Assembly (NCBI GenBank): GCA_003586115.2 | Contig: QVOM02000073.1 | Location: 48,274,825 to 48,338,824 of the forward strand | Reading direction: 5' to 3' | Source: Salvator merianae | Lineage: Eukaryota > Chordata > Lepidosauria > Squamata > Teiidae | Length of the DNA stretch: 64,000 bases | Shown: in pieces, positions 24,751-37,479 of the stretch | Position numbering within the stretch: the first letter of the stretch is position 1 | Layout: the number at the start of each line of letters is the position of its first letter | Notes under the pieces: model-generated | Database searches by the model: none | What the model was told of the DNA's origin: nothing | Seen by the model: only the letters and a program-made list of their open reading frames with translations | Made by a program: the position numbers and the translations under genes

Positions 24751-26345
24751 TTGTTATGTGAATTATGTGAAACCTTGGTCTCAAGTCAAGCAAGATTTGG
24801 AAAGGTGGTCTAAATTGAGTTAATCATTATTGGGGAGAATCTCAGCCATAAAAATGAATGTTTTGCCAAGAATGTTCTTGTTTCAATCTATAACAGTAAT
24901 AATTAATGACATAGTATTTAAACAGTGGAAAAAGGATTTGACAAGATTTATATGGCAAGGTAAAAAGCCAAGAATATTATTTAAACTGATGCAAGACTCA
25001 AAAAAAAAAGAGGAGGGTTGGGTCTCCCGAACTTAACATTATATCATGCAGCTTGTTGCCTAAACTGGATTGCTAAATGGTTTTGGTTAAGAGACAAAAG
25101 ATTGTTGTATTTGGAAGATTATGATCTAAGATATGGTTGGCATGGTTACTTATGGTATGACAAGGTAAAAGTAAATGCTGCCTTTAAGAATCGTTATGTA
25201 AGACACGCTTTATGGAAAGCTTGGAACAAATATAAAAGTAGGTTATACATCAGAATACCTATGTGGGTTTCACCACATGAGGGTCTATTTAAAGAATCTG
25301 AGAGTAGAAATAGATGGATTAAATATGAAGAGGTGTTGAACAAAAATAATGAAACAAATGAATTTTCTTTAAAAACAAGAGAGCAGTTAAAACAGAAGGG
25401 TTTGGAGATACAATGGTTTATATATGCTCAATTGATGGATGTTTTTAAAAAAGATAAAAGGATGAACTTTGAATTAGAAAGACACAAATGGGAAGAAGAA
25501 CTTGAGAAAGAAGAGAGGGGTACTATAGGGCCATTGTATAAACTACTTCTGAAATAGAACTAAAACAAGGACAAGTTAAAGAATGTATGATAACATGGGC
25601 AAAATAATTAATTATAATATCTTGATGGAACAATGGGGAAAACTTTGGACTAAAGATTTGAAATTCACTGTATGTAATGCGTTAAAAGAGAATATATATA
25701 AGATGTATCAATGGTATTTAACACCTTATAAAATTTCAAAAATGTATCAAGGTATGTCAAGTGTTGAAAATGTAAAAAGCAAGGAGGCACTTTTTATCAT
25801 ATGTGGTGGACTTGTGTAAAAGCAAAAAAGTTCTGGGTGCAAATATTTACACTTATGCAGAAGATCTTAAAGATAAATATTCCTTTTAAACCAGAATTTT
25901 TCTTACTGGGGATAATAGAAAACAAGTTTGAGGGTTTTAATGTGTTATTACAAAATATGATAACTGCAGCTAGAATTGTATATGCACAGAAATGGAAAGG
26001 GGACAAAACACCAACAGTGGATGATTGGTTAGTCAAAATGATGGACCTTGCTGAGATGGATAAATTGACCAATTTTTTGAGAAATAAGATAGTTGATAGG
26101 TTTTACAGAAGCTGGAAACCCTTTATTGACTTTCTTCAAGAACTGGAAAGTGGACTTGTGATTGCTGGATTTGAAGAATGACAAGGAAAGAAGACAATTG
26201 GTGGAAGAAAAGAATGGAAAGTGATTAGGAGGGGTGAGATGTATGAAATATACAAGAAACTATGAAAGAAGGAGGAAGTAAAAAAAAAAAAGGGCACAAA
26301 TGTTTGAGTATAATGTAATTTTATACGTTTTAATATAAAATAAAA
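24750..26345 (+). pseudogene. L1 ORF2 3' fragment (5'-truncated, broken)
   Basis: This is the C-terminal part of an L1 endonuclease/reverse-transcriptase ORF. Recognisable segments in order: DLERWSKLS and LLGRISAIKMNVLPRM; RFIWQGKKPRI; GLPNLTLYHAACCLNWI; the MYQWYLTP region; the C-terminal Cys/His knuckle; MWWTCVKAKKFW; and a tail ending in GFEE. The reading frame is broken by a stop near 24810, a shift in the A-run near 25010, a stop at 25555-25557 and further shifts near 25.57 and 25.8 kb, so it is dead. The 3' end is an A-rich tail near 26290-26345. It abuts a copy of the inverted-repeat family at its 5' edge. Confidence 0.9.
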
Positions 26346-28204
26346 AGACATTAAGACACTTTCATTCATCATCTCATGAATTCTACATAATTTAGAATTT
26401 CAGGAAATTGGAAATAATTACCCAAAGCTTGTACGATACCACAAGGTTAATATAACCAAGGCAGACTCCATGTGTTTGATTTCATTGTGAAAATTTTGCT
26501 GTGAAAATATTTTTTCAAATGAATTACTAGGCACATGCAGGAAGTGGCTCAGCCCTGTACCAAATTCTCTATAAAAGCAGGGCTCTGTATCTAAGGCAAC
26601 CCTGCAAAAAGGAAAGCAATACAGGGATTGCCAAACAAAATCCTTGACAAGTATTTGCCTCCAGAGCTAGATGGTACTAAAGCCAAATGACAGCAGACAC
26701 CACACTTTAAAGCAGCTGAGCCAGCAAACAGAGTTTTCTCAGGGCTCCATTAACGATAGAGCCCTGCTTCTATACAGCTGCTTAGGAGGGGATCAAGCCA
26801 GGCATGCATGCGTGCACCTAATTATCTTTTTCAAATGTCAACTGGTACCCAGGTGACTTGAATTCCTACTGGCCATCAACAGTTTAATCTGTGGACCTAA
26901 CTAACCATCTGAACGAGAGGTGGAGGTCACTTTTAATTCCGGCATTTTCACACCAGGATAAAACTCAGTTGCAAAATGAAAGAAAAGAGCTGCATGCTTT
27001 TTCTCTGCCTCCTTCAAGTGCAAACATGTTTAGCGTTATCCAAACAGGATGAAAAGAGGGCTTGAGCTGAGCCCTACGGAGCCTTTATTTGCAGAGCACA
27101 AGCATATACCCAACGAAGCAGGTCAATGAGAAAATAAGTGTTTTATAAGCAGGCTAGTTACAAACAAAGGAGAAAATAACTTTGCTTGCTTGCTTGTTTG
27201 CTTATAGCTACTTGTACACAAGAGGACATTTTAGAATGCACAGTTCTTCTAAAAATCCCTCTCCTAAATAACTAAGAAAGACTAATGCTTGACACTACCC
27301 ATCTGTTCACATCATAAGAACATAAGAACGTAAGAGGAGCCCTGCTGGATCAGACCAGAGCCCATTTAGTCCAGCATCCTGTCTTACACAGTGGCCCACC
27401 AGGTGCTTCTGGGCATTATCACCTGATGATTCCAGTCAGTATTTTATCATCCTTACCTTGGAACTGTGACCCTATTGAAGGCTGAGCTACCACTGTATCT
27501 GTCTTTGGCTACCAGGTACAGCATGGAAAGTCGATTTTACATTTCCTTGCTTTCGGGTTTTTAACTTTTGATTTTCAAGATAAATTGCTGATTTGGACAT
27601 AACTGGAATCATAAGGAAGTTTTGTTTTTTTTGTATTTGCTCATTGGTTTGCGGTAGATTAGCATGATGTGGTTGTTTTTTATTTATCAGCAATTCTTGT
27701 CATTGAATACACTGATCAAAAACTTTGGAAAATGTCAAAGATTTCTGATTTAATTACAATCGCATCGCACCAATGAAGTAATTAATCAAACCAATGAGAT
27801 AGTTCAACAGAAACATTATTATCTCTTTTCCTTGTACACTTGCTTGTTTGTTTCAGTTTACATATACAAGCACTGTATTGAAAGATGCTTTCGGGGGGGT
27901 TATCAGGCTTCACTATTGCAGAATAGCTGGAAATTAGAATGAAATGTAAAAAAGTGAAGTAGTAAATAATAGTATAGATGTTTTTTGGCTATGGCAAAAC
28001 TCATAAAACTGGCACACTGACTGACATTTGGAAAACACTGACATGAAATATGTGCCAGATATGTTCACTGTGGCAGAGGGCATTCAAGTGTGTCACCCAT
28101 TCTGTGTCCTTCACCAATACAGATGGAGTAGCATAAACCAAGTAATGTGAGCCTCCAACAGAGAGTTGGACATTAATGGTATATATGATGCAGAACAATT
28201 ATAT
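26346..28204. other. Gene-free apart from a CR1 end
   Basis: Only the antisense CR1 at 27314-27500 is recognisable. Confidence 0.55.
27314..27500 (-). mobile_element. Antisense CR1 3' end
   Basis: Begins cataagaacataagaacgta, then gagccctgctggatcagacc and ccagcatcctgtcttacaca: the reverse complement of a CR1 3' end including its short terminal repeats. Confidence 0.85.
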
Positions 28205-28692
28205 AGGGCGGCATCAGAGGAACGTTCCTGCTCACTTGCTAGTCAGGTGCTTTCTCACTTTCAAATGACAGCACCAGCCCTGAAGCTCACCAAAGCCCAC
28301 CTGATGCTCACCTGAAGCTGAGTAGGGCTGGTGCAGTAATTTGCAGTCCTGAATCTGACTTGCGTGATCAGATGTAGATCGGGTGAGCTCCGTTCGCACT
28401 GCTTCCAGGTTTGAAATGGCAATGGGGAGGGGCCAGCTTTGGAAATATCCCTCTCTCTTCGAATTACTGGATCTATGGTTCGAATTCGTAGCTCTATCTT
28501 CACATTCGTGCCTCTATGATTGCTCACATCGCTTCCTGCCTAGTGCATTCCTATTCACTGTTCCCCCTGCTTGTCAGCTTGCAGTCTTTTCCATTGCTGA
28601 CTAATGTGAATGGCACCCACCAGACTCCATTTTGACTGGCCTGAAGCCTCCTAATTATTCCATTCTTCTCACATAAGTGCGAAAATGCCCTC
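28205..28692. mobile_element. Inverted-repeat element, family C copy 2
   Basis: Shares accaaagcccacctgatgct, gcgtgatcagatgtagatcg and cactgcttccaggtttgaaa with 10745-11262, and its right end is like cataagtgcgaaaatgccc. The left end is degraded. Confidence 0.65.
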
Positions 28693-30513
28693 TGTCTGTT
28701 TCTTAAAGGGAGGGCACCATCTATCCTGAACCTACACAGGCAGCAATGGGGGTGCACCTTCCCTGTTACGCTCCAGGTAAAGTGTACTTCTGCCACAAAC
28801 ACCACCCTTCTTTCCCTGCGATTGGTCCTTTTCCCCATCACTCCAGTTTCGTAACCAGTACACAAGGGTGGGAATTAACTACCTCTGTGTCAGGATTTTG
28901 AAGATGATCTTCAAAGCTAGCATAAGGAACAATGGAAAACACCACAGCCACATTTTTGAAGCTTATGAAAACTTCAGAGCTTATCCTCAAAGCCTATGCA
29001 AGCTTTGAAGACAGGGCAGCAGCATTCTCTTTGTTTCAGACCAGGTGTGGAAGCACTGACACCTCGACCAAAACCAATGGCATTAGTACTCTTGGAGACC
29101 TTTTCAAATAGGTCCACCACTAAATCAGGATAGGGAGCCCTAGTTCTGGATCAGAATGGCAATGATACCACGCATATGAAATGGACTAGGAAGCAGCTTG
29201 TTTTGGAATACCAGACAAGTGTAGAAAGAACTGAAAGCACTGACAACCACAAATGCTATTCAAAAAGTCACATTTTTGACACCTTGTCACAGATGTTCTG
29301 AGTCCACTTCACCCAAGCCAGTTACTATACACTTTTAAGTTGTTTGTGCAATCTACACAACACTTTTTCATTTGTTCTACTGTACTCAAGGGAATGTCTT
29401 CACGGTCATGCAGGAGCTAGTAACTTCTTTTGGAGCAATAGACTTGTCTTACCGATAGTTCGTCATATGAATTATAATCCTATTCTGCCCTTTAGAGACT
29501 TTAGGGAAAAACTATCCTTTTCCTTTTAGATTTTTTAAAAATTGAATCAGTTAACAAAAAAAAATAGCTAACTAGGTAATATTAAGTACTGGCAACCCTT
29601 ACAGACACCTCTTTCAACTTCTACTATGAAGTTATTTGATATTTGTCAGTTTACTTTGTGTTTACACAGTTACATTGAGTCCTAAGAGGAGTACTCACAA
29701 ACCCACTGGCTCTGATAAAGAGAAAATACTGATGCTTAATTTCATCTTTGCCTATGAATAACCTCTCATCCCACCAGCTCACCCCAGCATTTGGCAGCCT
29801 TATGCATTTTGCTGAATCCCTCAGTCAAAGTCCTCTGAAGGACTGAGGCCTTAACTTGTCACTGCGCATCACTCCAGGTAGAGAGAAATCAACAGAATCA
29901 GAATCCAACACAGCAGCTGCCAGCATTACAAATCCCACCAAAAGCCATCAAGATGCACAGTAAAACTCTATATTCCAGCACAACAGGAAAACAAAGAACA
30001 TTCCCAAATTGTATCTGCAAAAACAACAATATGGCTCTTTCTATAGAGCTTTCAAATCATCCAGGTCATGACCTCCAAAATACATGACTGCTGAACTAAG
30101 TAAGCTTTGGAAAATAGCTCTGAGCGCTTGCTGGACCAAAATATCCACATTTAGTTTATGGAGCTGCTAGCTGTCCAAGACCTGTCCAGAATACTAACGG
30201 TGTCAATCTTTTACAGATACCTCCCTCATTTAAAAATCCAGAGTAGTCACCCTTTTCCTGGAACCCAGGGGAAACACATGCTTTTTAAGCTAAAGAGCAA
30301 GCAAGAGACACAAGGATCACTGGCATCGTTTCTTAGGTTCTTTCAGAAAACAACAAGATTGAGTGCTAGGAAGATAAATGTAGTCCAGTAAAGCCCTCAT
30401 TTGTATTCCCTTCAAAACAGTTGCCAGGGCCTTAAGAAACTGCTCCCGAAGAGGCAAGAGAATGGCAGAATAAATAAGCTGGAACAAGACAGAGAAAGCA
30501 GAGTGAGAAAAGC

Positions 30514-30516
<3 letters not shown>
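28693..30516. other. No feature recognised
   Basis: No supported open frame or repeat. Confidence 0.5.
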
Positions 30517-30571
<55 letters not shown>

Positions 30572-30580
30572 ATATATATA
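30517..30580. repeat. (AT)n microsatellite, about 60 bp
   Basis: An almost perfect run of alternating A and T, with one phase slip near 30561. Such tracts can extrude cruciforms. Confidence 0.95.
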
Positions 30581-30671
30581 ATTAACTGAATATTCAGTCA
30601 ATACACACTTTTCTATATAAGTATGTTTCACACACCCATAGATCCTCTCATTTAGTTCCATCAGAGGAACA

Positions 30672-30965
30672 GAACATAAGAACATAAGAGGAGCCTTGCT
30701 GGATCATGCCACGGCCCATCTAGTCCAGCATCCTGTTTCACACAGTGGCCCACAGATTGCTTTTGGGTATTCTCAAGCAGAATAAAAGGCAGAACCTTCA
30801 CCTGTTCTTGACTCCCCGCAAATGGTTTTACAGACATCCTGCCTGTCTTTCCAACCTGGAGGCAGTACCTAGTCATCCATGCAATATGCTGGCCCATTTG
30901 TTCCATTTTGTTAGAATTCACATGGCCCTGGAATAAAACTTGGAAAATGATCTGAGAAGTCAAGT
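30672..30965 (-). mobile_element. Antisense CR1 3' end
   Basis: Begins aacataagaacataagagga, then ggatcatgccacggcccatc, tccagcatcctgtttcacac, and continues about 200 bp into upstream CR1 3' sequence. Confidence 0.83.
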
Positions 30966-32130
30966 GATTTTGTTATAATGGCAGCTATTGTAAAGTATGG
31001 TCAGAAACCAGCAGCCTGTGGTCTTAATGCAGACTTGCCTCACCACCCCACTAATCTTGTACATCAATCTGTGTCTTGGGAATATCTGAAATAATTCAGA
31101 GGGTGAAACAAGAAGAAGAAATTCCCTTATTAGTAGTGAGCATCACATTGCTGTGACATTGGTGTAGTTCCAGTTCACCTTTCCTAGTTCACAATATAGA
31201 TAAAAGTTGGACAGATGGCAGCATATAAATGAGAAGTCAATTCCTTCCAACCTACAGTTCTTTCCAGTGTTCTTTTGCTAAATTTTGCATCTTTAGGACT
31301 AACCTTCCTTTCTTTTTCATTTATTTATTATGTGTCTAGCTTTACAGACCAAACCATGCCTGGAATTCTGGGATGCTATAATCTCTTCTTGTCTTCTTTA
31401 TCTTACTCACTTGCCCAAGGCGAAGAAAGAGAAAATTGGCAAGGAGAGCAAATATCAAAACGGAGGGATTTAATCAATCACACCCCACAACAACTGCTCG
31501 AGGAATTCATTAACTGCAAAACTGAATGCATACGGATCTGACTTGATGTGAGATGATCGGAAACAGTTTTCACATAAATTTATACAAGATGGGGGATTTT
31601 TATAGGCAACGGTGAGGTTTGCAATGGGTGATCAGCTCACACTATTGGATATAAGTTATATTACTGACATCAGACACGTGGGTAAATAAGTTATCCATAC
31701 ACACAGAACTGTCCTGATGGGAGAAGACTTGATTCAGTTTTCACATATATTTAAATATGTTGGGGGATTTTTTAGACAAAAATGAGGTTTGTAATGAATA
31801 AGTGGCTCACACCTTTATTGCAAAAGGAATGAAAGAAGAGGGGGAAGCACTTAAAAGCAGCAAAAATAAAGAGAATCAGGCATCAGAGCACTAGCAAAAG
31901 GAAGGGCCAACATGAAAATAAAAATAAAAAAATTGTAAGTAATAATTGTACTGCTTATAATGCACATGAAAAGCCCAACATGTTTTGGTAGGACACCTTC
32001 TTCAGAAGTGTGAAAATACAATTAAATTATAAAACTACAATTAAAATATTAATAATTAACAATAATACATTACCATAGTTATAGTATTAACAAAACTTAC
32101 AAGTGGAAATCTAGTCACATGAAGAAACTA
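30966..32130. other. Gene-free stretch
   Basis: Near 31975-32020 the sequence aacatgttttggtaggacac followed by cttcttcagaagtgt recalls a motif of some retroelements, but a single short stretch is not enough to call it. Confidence 0.45.
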
Positions 32131-32268
32131 AGGCTGCATCCAAACATCACTTATTTATTCTGCTATAACTGGATATTCCAGAATAAAATATGGATATCCA
32201 TGCTTTATTCTGGAATATCCAAATATAGTGGAATAAGTAAGCAACGTCTGCATGCAGTCTGAGACTGA
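32131..32268. mobile_element. Palindromic MITE, family A copy 2
   Basis: Left aggctgcatccaaacatcac and right catgcagtct, with the central palindrome around ggatattccagaataaa and tttattctggaatatcc. It lies about 70 bp left of the hAT-like element at 32338. Confidence 0.82.
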
Positions 32269-32337
32269 ATCCCCACTATGCAGCAGAGCAGCTGGACTCC
32301 ACTGGAAATGATGGAACCTGGCCTCACTTGGTGCATG

Positions 32338-32549
32338 ATGGAGACCAGGCCCATAGCCGGGGGGTGCAGAGGGGGGCAGGGCCCACCCAGTTTCACACAC
32401 ACACACAAAAAGCTTGTCCTGTGTATTTTCTTTCTATTATACGAATGTAGAATTGTTACAGGAAAAAACTGACATATTACTCATTCGCCCCCAAATTTGT
32501 GATGCCCCCCCTCCACATATATGGAGCTGGCTACAGGCCTGATGGAGAC
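32338..32549. mobile_element. hAT-like MITE with 8-bp target duplication
   Basis: A 196-bp element (32346-32541) starts CAGGCCCATAGCC and ends GGCTACAGGCCTG, imperfect inverted repeats. It is flanked on both sides by the identical octamer ATGGAGAC (32338-32345 and 32542-32549). An 8-bp duplication with CAGG-type ends is the signature of hAT transposons. It is non-autonomous and includes a CA repeat and a C-run. Confidence 0.85.
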
Positions 32550-35390
32550 ACAATCTTAGTCTTCATTAAACCCTAAAAAGGAAAGTGTTTGCAGTCCTAA
32601 AATTTCCCTCCTAAGCAATAATTGTTCCGCATAGAAATTAATCTTTTCTAATGCCAAAAAGTCTGTGTATGTACGAGTTTTTTCTTTAAAAAGCAGACAG
32701 CTAAAAGTGCTCCAACCTTCTGATGTTTAATATTGTTTAAATGCTCTCCAATTTATCCTTTTCTTTAAAGGTCTTGAAGTTTTACCAGTATACAGTTTTT
32801 TTGTAGGGTCATATGATAAGATACATGACATTTGTAGAATTGCAAGTTGTAAAGGATCTCAGCGCAGCTCTTTTGTGAGTAACATGATTTTTAAAAAGCA
32901 AGAAATCTAAAGTATGTTTTCAGTATACACAGAGAAAATGACCTAGAGGGGAAGGGAAATAAGGTAAAGTTGGCTCTAGGTTGATAGGAATCGCTCTGTA
33001 AGTGTTGCATACTAGTATAACCTTCAGATTTTTACTCATTTTATGACGGGTTCCTGTTGACACCTGGATATCGCAGATATAATGTACAAATTCATTTTTA
33101 TGTAATATTGAAGCTTCTTGGTGATGAAATTATATGCCAAATTACAATATAGCCATATGATATAGGATGGGATATAAATGCAAATAAATAAGTGATGATA
33201 TGTGAACTACCCTATGGGCTTTGCATGTAAAAGAAGTGCACCAAGGGAGAACTGTGCATCCTAAAATCTCTGTTTAGGAATAGAAAGAAAGATACAGAAG
33301 CTATGTATATTACAAAACATGTGGGAAGCAATAAGTTGCACAAGTAATTAAAGGGTTAATATTTGGCTTCACTGAATGTACCATTTAACTGATCTTACTA
33401 AGGTCATCCCTGTAGTGACCTCTTAATCTCAGAGTTTACCTAATTTTTTTTTAAAAAGCAACAACTGATTTCAGTTATACCAATATTTGTGGTTGTACAC
33501 TGAAACATCTGTAAATGTTAGATTGGTTATATTTTTAAATATATTTTAGTAATTCTTTTATCATTATCACGTGTTGTGATCCACCCTGGGACCTCCAGGT
33601 GAAGGGCAGGATGCAAATGCTACAAATAAATAAATAAATAAATACATCTTGCTTTATCTATATTAATATTACACAACAAACAGATCCAACTACTGTGAGT
33701 GTTTAGAAGCATATTATTGCTACTAGAACACTTACAGAATACTTGCTTTGACAAAACATAATGACCAGATGCTCCATTCAAAGTAATATCAGAAAACATT
33801 TTAAAGTATTATTCTGAAAGAAGATATGTTTTAGACTTATGTGGAAAATGAATGAAATGGGGCAATAAGAGAATATAAAGCAGACATGATATGAAACAGA
33901 AATACCCTAATCTGCCTACATTTTGCCATTTTTCATTCAAGATGCCCACCAAAATCAAGAAAGAGCTATTAATTTATTCCCTCTGAATATAAAATGTGAG
34001 ATTTAGAAGTACTCCAATAGGTCAGAATCACAGTTCTTAGCCATAAGACAAGGAGTTCTATAATTTAAGCATCCATATCTTATCTCTCCACTTATTTATA
34101 ATCCCACCTTCAGTCAATACCTAATTCTGGCATTTAAAATTATATTTGGCTTTCTTGGAATAGCTGCAGCAATAAATCTTGAAGCAGCCTTTCTGAAATG
34201 GTGAGTTGTTCCATTGCTGCAGTTGTGAGAAAGTGTTTCCTAATGTTTAATTTACTTCACTGTTATTTTAAACCCCCTACAACTCTCCAAAGATAGGACA
34301 GGTTATTGTTATCTCTACTCTTTTTTGACATCTTCTCCGGAGTATTTGGCATATAACAAAATGGGAAGGGCTGCAATCCGATAAAAGCAATGTCCAGTCT
34401 ATCTCAGCCATTGAAAATGTCCATCTAAGTGACATTTTCCCTCTTTGTGCAAGAGGCATTAGAACCCACAAGGCACTTAAACCAGCTCTCTAAAAAGCCA
34501 GCTGATGTGGTTTCAGCCATCAGCATCGGCACCCTCACGACCACCATCCTAGAACCAGAGCGGGATAAAGACACAGATCTGATCAAGTAGGTCCTTGGTT
34601 CACTTCTTCTTAAGGCAAGAGCATTTTATGTCTAGTTAGCTTGATTTCCTGCAGGAAGCAAGAAGTCAGACTCAAAGGTTTAAATGGTCCCTTCTTGCTC
34701 TGTATGTTTCTGTGACAAGCTTCTGCCTCCTTCCTTTCTTCATATCTGGAATTATATTAACATTGGAATCTTCAAGGAAAAGGGGAACCCAGTGACTAAA
34801 ACCTTCTTGGCCAGAAGGCGGCAGTAAGACACACTTTTCCATCCACTATTATCTTTAGGTATGAGGAAGTGGTGGGTAGAAACTCTTTAGTTCTACCCTG
34901 CCATCTAGTGGTCACTAATGAGAAGGTGCTTCTCATTTAAAGGCTTGTTCTTAGAACCTGCAATGCAAACAGGCCAATCATTTTGCAAAATAACCTAGAA
35001 TAAATCACAGCAGGAAAAAAAAAATGATTATTCTTCAGAAAGGGGTACAAAACATTTTTATAAATTTTGCGAAATTAAACATGGAAAGTCCAACATTATA
35101 GGATTATTATTTTGTAACATAACAAAATAAATTGCAACATAAACAAAACTTTAAAAATTATCAAGACAAAGCTAGAACAAAGATTTTATTTCTCTATAAA
35201 TACTGTAACAGCCACAAACAAACAAAAATAAATAACAAATTCTTTCCCAATATATTTTTTTTAAAAAAAGGCTTCTATTTGGGGGAAGTATATTAGCACT
35301 AGTTCATTATTCTGAATCAGGAGCTATTATCCACATCATCAGTGATCTCATAAGTGTTTCAGTCTATGGAGCAGACAGCATGGCTGTGTC
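32550..35390. other. Gene-free apart from a LINE tail
   Basis: The L2-like tail at 33525-33650 is the only element I can support. Confidence 0.5.
33525..33650 (+). mobile_element. L2-like LINE 3' end
   Basis: gttgtgatccaccctgggac, then ctccaggtgaagggcaggat and an (AAAT)n tail at about 33620-33643. It is a short 3' fragment of the same family as 636-1050. Confidence 0.75.
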
Positions 35391-35690
35391 CACACTGGGC
35401 TGGTAAACCAACCCAAGGGGCAGCCAGGAACACTTCATCAGCATGAGAGATTAGTCTACCAGAAAGTCACGCCCCCAATAAATTGATTCATATACACAAG
35501 GTGAGGTATTGCTATAGGCTATGGTGCAAAAATGGCACTGCAGCCAACTCCAAGTGTGGACTGCTTGCAAGCAGTCCATGCTGCATTCTAACTGGTAAAC
35601 AGGATCAGTGGCCCATGTGCAGAAAGCACATGGGCCACTGGTCTGCGGTCTACCAAGCATGGCACCATTTTGCCAGGTACCTGAAGTGAG
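35391..35690. mobile_element. Dispersed element, family D copy 2, with perfect hairpin
   Basis: Starts tggctgtgtccacactgggc. Internal segments ctatggtgcaaaaatggcac and gactgcttgcaagcagtcca match copy 1. It contains a perfect 15-bp stem, 5-nt loop hairpin (35606-35640). Its right boundary is approximate. Confidence 0.68.
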
Positions 35691-35916
35691 CAACTTCTTC
35701 ACACCCAGCCAAAACACCCCTGGTCAGCAACTTTGGATTCACGTCCTCTGAAGATGGGCTGGGATGGACCCTCCACAATGCAGACAGCCCTAGAAGTGTG
35801 CCAATAGTAGCCCTGCTCACCCTGGACCAGGCTAACTAAAGTCAGCCAGCACAGTGCAGGAGAGCTCACACCATGCAGGAGGAGAAGGAGAAAGAGGAAG
35901 AGGAGAAGGCGAAGAG

Positions 35917-36146
35917 TTGGTTCTTTGTACCATGCTTTTCTTACCCTAAGGGGACTCAAAGTGGTAGACAAACCTTCTGTTCTTCTCCCCATAACAGATA
36001 CCTTGTGAGGTAGGTGGGGCTGTGAGAATTCAGAACAGAGCTGTGACGAGCCCAAGGTCACCCAGCTGGCTTCATGCAGAGTGCAGACTTGAACCGGGAG
36101 AGTTCCAGATAAGAGTCTGGCACACTAACCACAAGGCCAAACTGGA
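35917..36146 (-). mobile_element. Antisense tRNA-derived SINE
   Basis: Read on the minus strand it begins with a degenerate tRNA-like head containing ggttagtgtgccagactctt and a B-box-like region (gaactctcccggttcaagtc), then gaagccagctgggtgacctt, gggctcgtcacagc, and ctcacaaggtatctgttatg. This is the layout of a common squamate tRNA-related SINE. The exact family name is not assigned. Confidence 0.75.
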
Positions 36147-36199
36147 GCCTATGGTATTCACTGCAAGCAAGTCAGCAATCCACATTGTTCCACAAGCAC

Positions 36200-36470
36200 T
36201 TATCTAAAACATTTTAATACTACTTCTCATTTAATAAAATGTCATAAAGCAGTTTACAGCAGTATACCATGGAAACAAAGGTAAAAAACTTAAAACCATC
36301 TCAAAATAGTTATTAAAAATAATATCAAAAACTGGTGAAGTTGGGAAACATTTATTCAGAGGACACCTGGGTAAAGTCATATGTCTTCAGCAGGTGCCTC
36401 ACGAACACCTTCCAGTTGTTAAGATAAAGGGTAGATTAGGCACAGAAATTCTACTATGTATAAGAATCAA
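36200..36470 (-). mobile_element. Antisense LINE 3' fragment
   Basis: Plus-strand features: cataaagcagtttacagcag, runs of A-rich UTR, then gaggacacctgggtaaagtc and gtcttcagcaggtgcctc, resembling the reversed 'F..LVKTYLFTQAF' end of the L2-like LINEs. The family assignment is tentative. Confidence 0.45.
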
Positions 36471-37479
36471 ACGTGGAATAGACTTGGCAAAAAAAGCAAG
36501 GTAGATCTCTAGCCATCAACCTGGACTTGTGTAATAGTAGTTGCAACCCTGCTCCAAAGTCATACAGCCCTACCAGATTTACAGCTGAACATACAGGCTG
36601 AGGCCTTGTCTCCACTTACCTTTCAAGGCGCCTGCAGGAATGGCTTTGGGCATCACGTTTCCACTTTCAGCAGCATGATGTACCTGCTGAAGAGTGCAAC
36701 ACCCACCTGAAGCACCTGGAGGAAAGGCGTGAAATTACACACCCATGACAAGTGCCTTGTCTGCCACTTGCTTAGGCACCCATGGGTGCTGAAATAGAGA
36801 CCAGGAAGTAACATAGTGGGATAGGCGTCCCTGTGTTGGTTCCCAACCCCTGGGGCCTCCTGTCCATCTGTGGAGGCACAGCCAGAGACTAGGGCATCTG
36901 GCTGCAGTTAATGTCAGGTAGTGTTTGCCATGGATGGCAAGAACCCAGGGTTGCCATGAGGTTGCAGTGAGCACTATATGGTACAATCCAGCTGAGGAAT
37001 AAAAGGCATTTCCACCTTATATTGCTCCCACAGCCTTTTTTCCAGCTAAGACAATGTAGATATGTTAAATATTTCTGCAGCATCCAGGACCAGTAAATAT
37101 GCTCTGAGTACTGGAAGACACCTTATTTTGCCAAAGACAAAGCTCTTTTGTCAAAGAACTAGGATGTCATGTCACAGCCAAGAGCAGACAGAAACAAACT
37201 TCATTTCTTTAACAAACTGTTAAACCAAAGGCACTCTGTAGCCTGAATATTCCAGATCTTGCACTTCTGACAGCCATGTTTTGGTTCAAACTTCAATGGA
37301 TTTTAGCCGTTACTGATTTTAGCATGAAAAGCAGAAGTGCATCTGGGTCATTTGGAGAGAATGTTACTAACAGTTACTACCATTGAGGAGCTTATATATT
37401 TATGGATAATAAATCCGGCATAGATTTACAGATATACCATGAGATCAAGGTATTTGATTCAAGAAAGCATCTCCAACTA

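Noticed and set aside
31975..32020. Penelope-like element end (ttttggtaggacac ... cttcttcag)
   Set aside because: Only one short motif with no reverse transcriptase or second copy nearby.
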